From: Oscheius tipulae | Lineage: Eukaryota > Nematoda > Chromadorea > Rhabditida > Rhabditidae | NCBI GenBank assembly: GCA_037178975.1 | Contig: JASJZH010000006.1 | Span: forward strand, 1,488,001-1,552,000 | Direction: 5' to 3' | Length of the DNA: 64,000 bases | Part shown: positions 21,802-32,652 of the stretch, in pieces | Layout of the letters: every line of letters begins with the position of its first letter | Numbering within the stretch: position 1 is the first letter of the stretch | Made by a program: the position numbers and the translations under genes | Notes under the pieces: generated by a model | The model's database searches: none | What the model saw: the letters and a program-made list of their open reading frames with translations, nothing else | Told to the model about the DNA's origin: nothing

Positions 21802-22685
21802 TCAATGTACAGATACACGTGCGTATGAATGCCTCGACCCAGCTCCGATAGTTTGGACGCTACTTTGTCCAGACCTCTTTCCGAAAAGTTGCTTCAGTCG
21901 ACTTCTAATCTCGTAGTTGAATGTGAAAAGCACAGTTGGATGAATTCTGTTTAGCAGAAGACCAATGCAGCCATTAAAAATTTTTTAAGGAGCGTCCACT
22001 GTCCAGTAACGGGAAGTTGTAGTATTTCCGAGAATGTTATGATTGCAACTTCGAGAAAGCCGCAAATGAGAAAGCTCTGAAAATTGTTGTCTGCGTTTGC
22101 GGTGTTATAGCGCTCTCATAGAGGCTAGAAAATCCGCATTGGAATTGGAAACTACGCAGGTTCAAGCTCCGCCATAGCATGTTAAATAGGAAACTGTCCA
22201 CAAAAGGTTGGGAACCTGCGATAGTAAATTGATCTCTTTTTTATCATCATCTGCCCTTGCTGTCCAGGAGCGTTTTTTCGTCTCCAATTGTCATCAACAT
22301 AGTCGAAATGCAGTTTAACTTTGACCATCGCAATCATATTTAAGTAGACTATAAAAATGATTACAATGTAACCAGTGACGTGAAAGTACCCCTTTAAAAG
22401 TATGCAATAGATTTTCCGCTTCAATGCAAATATCCTGTAAATGTAGTACCCAATGGGATGCTCTGTCTTCCACTACAATAATTAGTTGCCAACTAATAAT
22501 GTAGAAGGCAACTTTATTCAATGTGGATTTGAACTGAAGAAGTATAAACTCAAAAATGGGTAACCATTAAAAAAAACTAATATGAGTGGAATGTTTAACA
22601 CAATTCCATTCGTCGCTAAAAGTCCATACGAAACAGCTCCAAACAACTCCACACATATGGTAGTTTGTGAGACAGGCTCGCTCAT
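21802..22685 (-). pseudogene. srx-like chemoreceptor paralogue with internal deletion
   Basis: On the minus strand the order of fragments matches the intact paralogue at 23.35-24.53 kb. First comes TM1 (GAVSYGLLATNGIVLNIPLI), then the TM2 start KVAFYIISWQLIIV (against NAFFTITWQLVIC). The rest of TM2 to TM4 is missing. TM5 then appears as FHVTGYIVIIFIVYLNMIA, TM6 as FLICGFLEV...TGQW (against FLICGVLEI...PGQW) and TM7 as IHPTVLFTFNYEIRSRL. The fragments lie in different frames, so it is decayed. It is inverted relative to its two paralogues. Confidence 0.7.
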
Positions 22686-23353
22686 TATGCAGAAAAGCAG
22701 TAAAGGAAGTTGACCGCCCCGGATACAGAGAAGGTCGTATACAGTTGAAGTGTTTCTCAAGCCAACGAAGTGACATTTCGCTTGAACGAGTAGGAAATCG
22801 TTGATCAAAAGATTGCTGGGAAGGGTTGTGCAATAGCGATGAAGATGTATGGAACTAGGATACACGGAAAACTTGAACAATGCAGAGCATTCATCAAACT
22901 GCATTATCCTGTCAAATCGATGGGTTCCTCCGCTTGCAAAGAGAAACGGCTATTGTGTTTTTGGCAGCACTTCTATTGTTTGACAGCAACGAAGACTACT
23001 TGGTTTATTGAATTAGAAGCATTTGCGTTTTCACCATCAGCTACAGTACATTGTTAGACAGCCTCGAGAGTCACTAATCCAACACAGAACTTCTGTAACC
23101 AAAGCGCAATCATTCTATTATAAACTCTATTTGGATTCTTGACATCCTCTACCAAAGGGATGATGACAACATCTTCTGCACTGTAAAAACTATGCATATA
23201 TCATCGTATGCCTGTTCTCATACGATAATTGAGCAAGTGATCTTTCCGGTCCAGTACCTTGCTCATTCAAAAACTTAGGTGTAACAGGCTCATTCGTCTA
23301 GTGCTCACTATTAAAAGATGTACTACACCTCCGTTCGTATTCATTCTGTCATC
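22686..23353. other. Intergenic between divergent srx-like copies
   Basis: No gene was recognised. This stretch presumably holds the promoter of the intact receptor that starts at 23354. Confidence 0.35.
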
Positions 23354-24525
23354 ATGTCGAAAATACCCGATATGATCCCTGCAACAGTTCCCATTCGCTT
23401 GTTTGGAGCTTTCAGTTTCCTATTTTTGACCATACTGAATTTGGCTCTGAACGGTATATTAATTGTTGTTCTGATTTCGGTATGCTTTCATATTTGCAAA
23501 TAAGCTTAAATTCAGACCAAGAAGTTGTTTGCAAAGAACGCGTTTTTCACCATTACGTGGCAGTTGGTTATCTGTGATGTAATCACAAATCTGCTGGAAC
23601 TTATTGTTCCGATTCCCACAACATTCGCTGGGTATGATGTAAGTTTCATTGCTTGAAGCCGAGAATGATGGGATGAGGGCTATGAAACATGAAAACATCA
23701 GCTTTAGGTGTATAGTACGCCACCTTTTCTCTACGCTGCCTGCATTTTCGAAACAATCACATACAATGGGACATTATGCTTTAGTTTTCTTATGACTATC
23801 AACCGAATAACTGTTTTTATTTGGCCCAAAGCAAATCAATTCCTGTTTCAAAAACATCTACATGCGACAATTATAATTATCTGGGTCTTCCTACTTACAA
23901 TAATCGTAGCATGGAACATTTTGGGTGTGTACAAGTCATTTGATAGCTTTCACTACTACTTCCTTCATACTGAGGACAGGGAGAGTGTGATTGCTTCTCT
24001 CTTTAACGATGTATGTAAAGGACGATATCTTCAAACTGTTTCAGTTTTTCGCCATTACGGGAACATATCTTCCCATTATTATGTTCATCTCATACATTCT
24101 GATGATTGTTGCTATCAAACTGCTGATGACTTTTGATTTGTCAAACTGCCGCCGACGAACAATCGCTGTTCTCGCAACAAACAACAACATTCTGAACATG
24201 AAAAGAGAGTTCAGTCTTCTCGCTCAAGTAGAGTAGTCAAAAAGATCTATGTTCAAATTTTTAGGCATTTCTGATATGTGGTGTCTTGGAAATAGAGAAC
24301 ATTGCCTTCAACACTTTGCCAAACATTCAGGCTCCTGGACAATGGACTCACATCATTAACTTTGTGGGAAGATGGATTAGTTTACTAATGACCAGTATCA
24401 ATGCTATTGTGCTGTTTTCATTCAATCAAGATATCCGAAGAAAATTGAAAGAACTTTTCATGAATACGGTAGGAAGTAAATCGACTGTCACAAGTTTACA
24501 TCAACATAGAAGAAGCATAGGGTAA
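23354..24525 (+). CDS. srx-like chemoreceptor (seven-TM), intact
   Basis: Five exons close all phases: 23354-23479, 23516-23638, 23708-24010, 24045-24227 and 24265-24525, giving 331 residues. Seven hydrophobic segments are visible. Landmarks: NGILIVVLIS in TM1, NAFFTITWQLVICDV in TM2, FLMTINRIT at the end of TM3, an IIWVFLLTIIVAW TM4, a TYLPIIMFISYILMIV TM5, AFLICGVLEIENI in TM6, and INAIVLFSFNQDIRRKL in TM7 and the tail. The pattern suits the srx/srg side of the worm receptors rather than srh or str, but the exact family is inferred. It would act as a G-protein-coupled chemosensory receptor. All introns are 34-69 nt. Its partners are a broken inverted copy upstream and a nearly intact tandem copy downstream. 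Confidence 0.82.
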
Positions 24526-24839
24526 CATCCTGTTTACATTGTATGTAATTTCTTCGAATAAATAAGCTGATGTTTACGGAACAAGTCACATAGGATTATC
24601 TCTTCAGAGCATTACACATAGTTAGAAAACTCTACCGTAACAACGTATCAAAGACATAGAATTTGATATTTCAATGTTTGCACCCATTGACATCCTTGCT
24701 CCCAGTGCTCCTAACTCCTCCATTTCACACACATGTTCTACTGCCATTCACATGGGCGAGAAGCATTTTTCCGGCTCAGTTCGTGTGATTATATGTTCAG
24801 TACGTGACCCCTGCTACTTTGAGTCTATACCAAACTCGA

Positions 24840-26359
24840 ATGAATACCACAGATGTACCCATAGCTCCTACTTTAGCAGTTCGTTTAACCGGAGCTTCCT
24901 GTTATTTACTGATCGATGTTACAAGTATTATTCTGAATGGATTGTTAGCTGTTGTTCTTTTTAAAGTATGTACAATTGATCTTACAATAAAGTCGGTTCA
25001 GGACAGGAAGGTATATAGTAACAATGCATTCTACATGATAACATGGCAGCATCTTATTTGCGATGTAGTCGAACTGTGCTTAGAGTTCGTCTTACCGGTT
25101 CCTACAACTTTTTCTGGTACTCAGGTAATATTCTCATAGCAGTAACCTGGGTCAAGATATATCATGAAAGTGCCTGGATTTATGTTTTGGGTGCATTTGA
25201 CACCCTGACATACACGACTACCCTATATTTTGCTCTTCTGATGACTATCAATCGAATCACTGTAAGTTCTGATATTAAGTTTTTTATATTGATTTCAGGT
25301 TTTTCTCTTGCCTGCGATAAATAACATTATATTTCAGAAGCATCTGAAAGTGTGAGTTTTGTATGATAGCAGTTTTGACTCAGAGGTTTTGATCGAAGAC
25401 ATGGTAGCGTGGTTTTTGCCACCGAGAAAATGTCTTAAATGGGTAATACTACTTGTAGGGTCTTTTTTTAGCATAGCTCCCAGAAAGCTGCAGACATTTC
25501 TGTCTGCCAGCCGTTTCCAAGCAACCGCGTTTGAATCTTTTACAGTGGAGCAGGCTTTCTCTTGCTCTACGGTAGATCTTAAACGTATAAAATTGAATCC
25601 TATGCACACAATGATATTTCGGTCACATTTATCTACACCAAGATCATCGGAATGATACTAGAATAGGACAATACAGTCCCCATCTGTTTTTAATAAGATT
25701 AGTTCAACTGCGATAAAGTTCAATTTAGCACAATATTTTCTTTTTGGATCTTGACGACATCTCTCGTGTTTGCTTTAAATCTCGTTGGAACTTATAAAGC
25801 CTACAGCAGCACTGGATACTTCTATCACCTTGTACGAGGCGATAATAAGGAGAGCATTCTGTCCATTTTACTGAACTCGGTAGTGTTTTTCCATCAAATT
25901 GAGAAAGTTCAGTGGTTTCGCTACGCGAATTCCTTCATTCCAATGATAATGTTCGTTAGTTACATTATTTTGGCGGTATATCTCAAAATGAAAAGGAATA
26001 TTCGCAGATAAAGCGTGATTTCAAGCCAGGAAGAGCAGTCATCAGTAAATTTGAAAATTGAAATGAAACTTCTGTTACAGGTATATTTTAAAAAAGCTTT
26101 AAAACAAAAGGTACAGGCTTTTCTTATCTGTGGAATCTTCGAGTTAGATTCTATACTATTTGAACTAATGCCTTACCTTCAAGCTACTGGACAATGGTCA
26201 TTCGTTGTGACTTTTATCTGTGAAGGATCGATGATGCTTTCGACTACCGTCAATCCAACCGTTTTGTTTCTTTTCAACCGTGACATACAAAATAGTTTGA
26301 GGAAAGTTTTGCCTAAGTGGCTCCACACCAAGGTTGATAGCACTCTAAGCACTGTGTGA
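24840..26359 (+). pseudogene. srx-like chemoreceptor paralogue with one in-frame stop
   Basis: Exons can be traced at 24840-24965, 25002-25129 or so, about 25155-25260, about 25312-25353, 25729-25880, 25916-26060 or so and 26111-26359, in the same order as the intact copy. Matching blocks are NNAFYMITWQHLICDV, ALLMTINRIT, TYKAYSSTGYFY, SFIPMIMFVSYIILAVY, AFLICGIFELDSI and VNPTVLFLFNRDIQNSL. A TAA at 26009-26011, in the loop between TM5 and TM6, interrupts the frame, and no intron removes it. One intron (about 25354-25728) is 375 nt, far longer than its neighbours, and holds extra sequence that the intact copy lacks. A gene only recently lost, or a sequencing error, are both possible. Confidence 0.7.
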
Positions 26360-27577
26360 ATAAAGTATATTGTTTCCTCCAAAGAGACTTCTTTGTCCGC
26401 AATGCCGCTCCAACATAAAAAAAATGACGGTATGAAGAGGTCTGAACACCAGAAATGGTCTAAAAGACTAGACGTTTTTCCTCTTGTTTTCTGCTGATTA
26501 AAACTCTGCCCCTCTTCAAAAGTTCAAAACTTTCGCCTTCTACTGAACCGACCTTCGAACTAAAGATCAAAACTGTCCACCCCGAATCAAGCGGCTTATT
26601 TGCGCTGTTGGGCAGACGTGTGCCCGCTGATAAGATTTCCACCCCAATTTGAGGTTTTTCACTGTTGTTTAGCCTGGAACTCACTGAAAGAAGTTGCTCT
26701 AATGCGGAGAACTTGCATGTTTATGAAGAAGTGCGTAGAGAAAAGCAGCAAAAAACTGTCATCAAGAACGAATCACACACTACAAGGGTACATGGGAAGA
26801 CAAAATCGTGCTCCAGTGTATGAACCTGGATTACCATGGCAAAACAGCTACTTTGGAAAGTTTCTGTGGGACGTGGCTGGAAAAATTTTAAGTTCTTCCA
26901 CCACACGACTGCACACCAGGCAAAAGGAAGGCTGAAGTTTAGTCTATTTGAGGAAACGAAATACCCTAAAAAGCGCTCAAACACTTATTAGTTTTGACAG
27001 AGAAATTAGCGTAAACCCCGCAGAGTTAAAAATATGGAAACACCGCGCTTTATAATTTCTCCCCTGGTATTTTTGCCAATTCCACTTCATATTATGGTTC
27101 AGCCGCTTGAAGGATTACCATCTAACAACGATCTGCTCCGGCGTAAATGACACTTTTACATTATGGATTTTTCGGTTACAAAAGTGGCATTGATAGCAAA
27201 GAGCGGACATTATTTGACCATGCGGATATCAAGTTCAGTCAGGACATAGTTGATACATTTTGGACAATGCTCAAAATCTAATCTTTGAGCGTAAGATGCT
27301 ATTCACGATGAAGTATTAAAGTGTTCGACACGGCTTCGTAATTAACATGTCTACTATTTACGAAGATGTAAACAATGATCGAAGCAGACTGTCTTTACTT
27401 TACACGAAACATCAAGTCCATTGGAAAGATGCAAAAACTTTGACTAAACTTTCCTATCATACGTTTCTTTCGAAACCTTCCCCATTTTGTCTTTTCTCAC
27501 CGCTTACTGATAAGACGTTTTTGGGGAGACAAGCAGTCAATCTGTCTTTTCAGTTCGCTCTACTTCTTGACAACCAA
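26360..27577. other. Intergenic, possible transposase scrap
   Basis: Near 26690-26960 one frame encodes a charged region ending in HTTAHQAKGRL..SLFEE, faintly like the D-x-A-H-x-A block of Tc1-type transposases. The match is too weak to call. No other gene was recognised. Confidence 0.3.
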
Positions 27578-28294
27578 ATGAGCAATACGTAAGTTTTTCC
27601 ATTTGTTTATACGTATCCTTTCGAATATATAAATTTCTGTTGCAGGCGTAATTTTGTCTACTCTGAGGACGATTCAAGTGCTGATGAGGAAGAAAGGAGT
27701 CGACAGAATAGGTACGATACCGATATTTATGCATTTTCATCTACATTTCTTTCAGAGATGACTCAAGTTCGAACGGTTCTGAATCCGAAAGATCAGAAGA
27801 GTCTTCTGACGATGGGTCAGAAGTGAGAAATTTGAGACAGACGAGGTATTGCAATAATGTTCTTTAAACGTATTTAGATCTACAAGAGACCAAGAATCTA
27901 GCAGTGGAGAATCTTCCGAGGAGGAAGAGGAAGACCACAGAGAGGACGAAATGTTCGATTTTTTTTTCTCAGTGTTGATAGCATTCGGTTTAGGAGAGAA
28001 CATATTCAAGCCATGTTAACCATGTGGAAGAATCAATACGACCAAATGATGCAAAGAAAACTGCGCGAGATTGAGATCAAAAAGAATACGGAGATTGAGG
28101 AATTTCGAAGACAAGAAAAGGTTTGTACAACAATACTGAGCATCAAAGTGTTGAAGGCTTTCAAAGAAGAGATGGGAGCCCTGAAAGCGGAAAGAGGAGC
28201 AAACGTGGAAGTCATTGAAGAGCTACGCAGAGAACTGGCCGAACAACGACTTACTTTCGAACAAACTCTCGAAAACATCCTGAAAAATCAATGA
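27578..28294 (+). CDS. Ser/Asp/Glu-rich protein with C-terminal coiled coil, unrecognised
   Basis: Five exons close all phases: 27578-27588, 27646-27711, 27756-27845, 27878-27952 and 27994-28294, giving 180 residues. The ATG lies about 27 bases after a TCTTTTCAG acceptor, suggesting trans-splicing. Residues 1-85 are dominated by S, D and E (blocks such as SEDDSSADEEE and SSSGESSEEEEED), likely disordered and a possible casein-kinase substrate. Residues 86-180 form a long charged helix, probably a coiled coil (REIEIKKNTEIEEFRRQEK, then EELRRELAEQRLTFEQTLE). No catalytic domain. It lies about 300 bp downstream of the convergent GTPase gene and opens the GTPase/RBR cluster. Function unknown. Confidence 0.75.
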
Positions 28295-28588
28295 AATTAA
28301 GAATATGAAAGTTGCCTGAAACCATTTCCTACTTTCAGTAAAGATCGTTCTCCACTCTTTTTCCTTGTATTTGTCCAAAAGGAAAAATTGAAAAGCGTAG
28401 TTGATAAATTTCTGCGAAGCTATGCGTGTTCAGCAGAGCAACTTCCAACATATACTTTTTGTGTTCTAACAGCCTGTAAAACTGATCTCAAAATCAGGTT
28501 GAGGAACAAAATAAGGACAGGCAGTTTTATTCGGAGCAATGAAACATATTACATTAAGCAAGGAATACGAAGCTAGAAGATGATGAAT

Positions 28589-31500
28589 TCAAATCATGGG
28601 ATGGTAACGATTGATTATCTTGACGGCATGCGGTCCAAAAATTTTAAGTTGTTTGAGTTCTGCCAACTTCTGAAGTTTGTTTGTACAACTCTTCTCGTTT
28701 AGCTTACCTTTTTAGTATTTTCCACAGACACAAATTCTTCGTATGTTCGGCATTGTTCGTCATTCTTAATGTTACGACGGAAGTCCGTTAAAAAAGATTT
28801 AATGCTTTGTGAAAGCAAGTCTCTTTGACTTTCGTCCAACTGGAAGCATTATTTTCACATTGTATGATCCTCACCTTTTGTTGATATAATCCCCTTTCCA
28901 GCTGATGCATCTTAGTTTCGAAGCTAGTGAGGAATGGGTATTTTTGATTCGTTGTTAGGAAGAACGAAAAGTGATGACATGCAAGACGAAGAACATTGTC
29001 TTCTCGTTCCAGCTCCTCTTGTGTAGACATTTTCATTGCACAAGTTGCGTTCGCATTGTCCAGCTTATCAATAAGCTGGTCCAAAGTATCCTATAAGCAT
29101 GTATGAAAGTTACGAGAGTGCCAAAATACATGATTGTCCTGATCATGATGGCAGTCCATACACACATTCATTCCATCAAAGTAGTCTCGACATCTTTGGC
29201 CGTTGCAGCTGCGACAACTTATATAGCCTTCTTTTTTCAGTCTCTCTTGTTCCTTTTGAATCTAAAATTTTTTGGAGTGAAACAGTATGAATTCAAAACC
29301 TGAATGATTTCGTCGGACAGCACCAACATTTTGTTGCAGTTGTCAAAAATTTGCTGTGCTAGAGGCTCTGTCAAAGCTTCTACGATCTGACAGGTTCGAT
29401 CATGCTCAATCTTCTCTTTTCTTTTCAGATCTTCTTCTTTATCGGCATCGGCCTGTTTCTGGGCATGATGCACTGGGACTACCTTTACAGGAACAGTGAC
29501 TCTTGTCAAAGACCTTTCTTGTTTCAAGCTTACAGATGTACTCGGTCCCTGTTCCGTCCTCCAAAGGGTTTTGTTGGTTGAACTTGTTCCGCTACCTATC
29601 TTATCAGGAGTGCTTGCGTTGCAAGCAATAGATTGGCCCAAAGTTGCTTCTTTTCTCTCCACAGGGCCCGGAGGCATTTTGAAAGGAGGAAGACATTCAG
29701 CACGTTGGAGTAGACTGAAAAGTTAAATGTTTTATACACCGCTTAGCCTTCAGATTGTTTGATCAAATTTTGATAAAGTCGCTGGACATAGTTCGCAACA
29801 ATCTTTTGAATAAAGTGAAATCAGCATATTTTGACCATTGTATATTTGTCATGATAGACAGACCTATGAACTTGAATATCTTTGCAAGTCATTCCAACAT
29901 AGGAATGTGCAAACAAATGACAAGGCTGTTAGTGTTACCAGAATAGTTTGATCAGGAAAAGTCTTGCGAAACAACTATTATTTCCACTTACTAATCTTTA
30001 GTTCCAATTTGAAGGTAAAAAAAGGAGGATCCGATTCATGGTTCTGATATCTCTGAAGTTTCTCTCTCACTAACCTTAAAGCGCCCGAAATAGTTTTAAG
30101 TCCAATTTCAGACCGAAACTAGCTAGAGAAAGGCTGCATTTCCAGACGTGTTGCTTTCAACGGATTATTTTTCTGCTTTTTTTTGAGAGCAGTTGTACCT
30201 ACCGTTTTAGTTCTTCCACATTGTGGTCGAAGAGTTCCTGACATTCTTCTTTTCTTTCTTCATTGGTAACTTCGGGATATACTTTGACCGTGCACAAATA
30301 GCGGAATGGCTCGTTGTCGAAAGCAAACCAGTTTTCTCTAGAAAAGAGACTTCACATTTTAGTAAAACCAACTTGTCAGTGTTAAGAGCAGCATCCTTGA
30401 AGTATTCTCTCATTAGGGCAAGACTTCCTCCCGGCGTTTTGCCGTTGGTGAAAACAAACGAAACGTTTTTGTAAGTAGAGCGATGAAGTCGTCTTAACAG
30501 TTTTTTCAATGCTGAGTCCAAAGAAAAAGTAAGGCGCGACTCGTTCGCTTTGAGGACGATGCAGATCGAGTCGATTTTACTGAGGAAACATATTGTTTTT
30601 TTTAAAAAACATTGCCTACTCGAGTTTCTCCAAGAAAGCAAAAGTTTTAGTCAGATTAGTGTCGTCTTGGTCGCATCCTTCAGTATCATTCAGTCCGGGA
30701 GTGTCAACGATTCTGACAGGTACTTTCCCAGCCGCAGTGTTGTAAGAGAATTCGTGTATCATCGGATCCTTAAAATAAGATTTCAGAAAACACTTTTTAG
30801 ACATTAAACCTTTGTCACCGATTCCGATCCATCATTCAGGTTCTCGTTCCTTTGGCTTTGCGAGGTAATTGTTAGAGCTGGTTGAACTACCCTGGCCTTG
30901 AATCCTACAAAAGTCGTGAAGCGTGTTGGTACCACAACTCTTGGGCCGCTTTTAAGAGCTTTGTCAAAAGTCTCGTAACGGAAAGAGTTCGCGATTCCGT
31001 TAACCATTGTAGTCTTCCCGCTTCCTGACATTCCCATAAAGACAATTGTTAGAGAATCCTTCAGATCCGGTTCTCTTCCAGCTGCAATCTTTAAAGGTGA
31101 AATCCCTTCAGGAACAGGAACAATGTCGTTCAAGCTGAATCCATACAATGAAAAATAAACATTTGCTTACTTTTCTAGTTTTTGGATCCTTTCTTCTGCC
31201 ACTGGAATGGAAGGGGAGTGTTCATGAACATCTGCTATCACCCACGGATTGTCGCCTTTGTTTACCGGTTGTCCAACTGTTTTCGCTGCCCCACTTAGCC
31301 TGAGAACTCGTATTTTTTAAACAAGTTTAATATCTTTAAATTTATATTTTTTAGGTGAAAATTTGGAACAATATCACAAGAAGTCCGTCAGGAATAGACA
31401 CAGACCAATATTGATTGTACCGTTTTCTAACCTAAAACATCAGCAAAACTTACGTGAGTTTAGCCAAGTCCATTGCATATTCTTCAGGCCACATCTTGTT

Positions 31501-31938
31501 CACAACCTAAATTTCGACATTCATGACTCTGCGTTCGTAACAAAATACATTTTGTCTGCAAAAACTGAAGAACTGCTCGGCCTCTTCTGTAGTCAGCTGC
31601 GATATGCAGCTGACTACACAATGAAAGTTTTCAGGGGTCCAGTCCTGCTGAGTACCACTCAGTTTCTCCAGCTGCTCTTGACACGTCACCTATAAAATAA
31701 AAGTTGTACTTGCATAGTACAATTTTTACCTTATACATCCATTCATCAAAAAGTTGCGTTTCTCCTAGAAGAGTTCTAATGCGGGCAATTTTCTTCGAAA
31801 TCTGTTGGTCGTTCATTATAGTCTCACTGACCCTCTCTTTCAGAGCTTCAGGTTTCCCATGCAGAAAAAGCAGTGTTTCGGAATTGCACTCAACGTCCTA
31901 AACACATTCTTTTTTGGCAACGGCGCATCTATTACCAT
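28589..31938 (-). CDS. Large P-loop GTPase with Cys/His cluster and coiled-coil tail (minus copy)
   Basis: A multi-exon minus-strand gene, start proposed at 31938-31936, where ATG is followed by a GTAATA donor; the first exons are the least certain. The order is: an N-terminal helical module containing LFDEWMYKV and WTPENFHCVVSCISQL; a linker; a G domain with the P-loop FMGMSGSGKTT, RIVDTPGLND as G3 and VFTNGKTPG in the G4 position; WFAFDNEPFRY; a basic coiled region near LTEPLAQQIF; a Cys/His cluster, SCRSCNGQRC then VCMDCHHDQDNH; a further helical region and a stop at 28591-28589. Most introns are 35-45 nt and phases agree. The G domain resembles AIG1/septin-like TRAFAC GTPases, but I do not recognise the full architecture. 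The plus-strand gene at 32.65 kb is a clear paralogue. Likely cytoplasmic; function unknown. Confidence 0.75.
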
Positions 31939-32652
31939 CTCTGTGTCTATCGGAGATGGCTCTGGAAAAACCACCCTGGAAACGCAGAAAGTAGGAAACT
32001 TCGAGGTTCGAAGCTAAAACGCTTTTGTTCGTGACACGACAGGTAAAAGTAGATGTAAGTGAGAAAAGCATGGGATTGTCTATTTTAAAGATTTCGGATA
32101 TCATTAAAATGGGATTCCTAGTACGATATAGTTTGTTCAAAGGATTGAAGTTTGATTCTACATTTGCTTGTAAAAGCGACGGGCATTCGACCAAACTTCG
32201 AGCTCACGAAACGGAACTTGATAAGAAGACAGTTTTTCTTATCAGTTGTTTATATCGTCACAACGTCGAAAACCATGCCAGCTTTTCTTACCCCAAATTG
32301 TAAAACAACGTTGTTTCGTCATGTTTGCACGAACTATCCGCGCTAAAGATGACTTTCATCGCAAGCGGAAATATGCAATATAATGTAAAATAAGTTCAAA
32401 AGTTCTTTCCGAAAAGTAGAGATAGACAATTTCTTTTTTTCGTGATTATATAAATAAGCGGATAAGTGTAAGATTTGAAAAGTCTTCAAAGCCGCCTCTT
32501 TTGTATATAAAGACTTATGGGGCGGGGCTACGTTGGGCGGAGTTTTTCAATTTCTCACTCCATCCCTACATAAGACTCTTATCAGAAGGCGACGCACTGC
32601 TTCACCCGCTCTTGCTCCTTTAACGTATTCAATAATACCACTATTTTCAGTC
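31939..32652. promoter_or_regulatory. Shared region between divergent GTPase genes with GATA-type sites
   Basis: The 714 bp between the two proposed starts contains CTTATCAG at 32238-32245 and 32578-32585 (both CTGATAAG on the other strand), TTGATAAG at about 32217-32224 and GGATAAG at about 32460-32466. TATA-like boxes lie at 32447-32454 and 32504-32511, close to the plus-strand gene. In rhabditid worms clustered TGATAA sites are typical of intestinal genes driven by ELT-2-type GATA factors; that role is inference here. Confidence 0.4.

Noticed and set aside
26600-26935. 111-codon frame as a Tc1-type transposase
   Set aside because: Only a faint D-A-H-like match at its end; no catalytic triad, no inverted repeats found around it.
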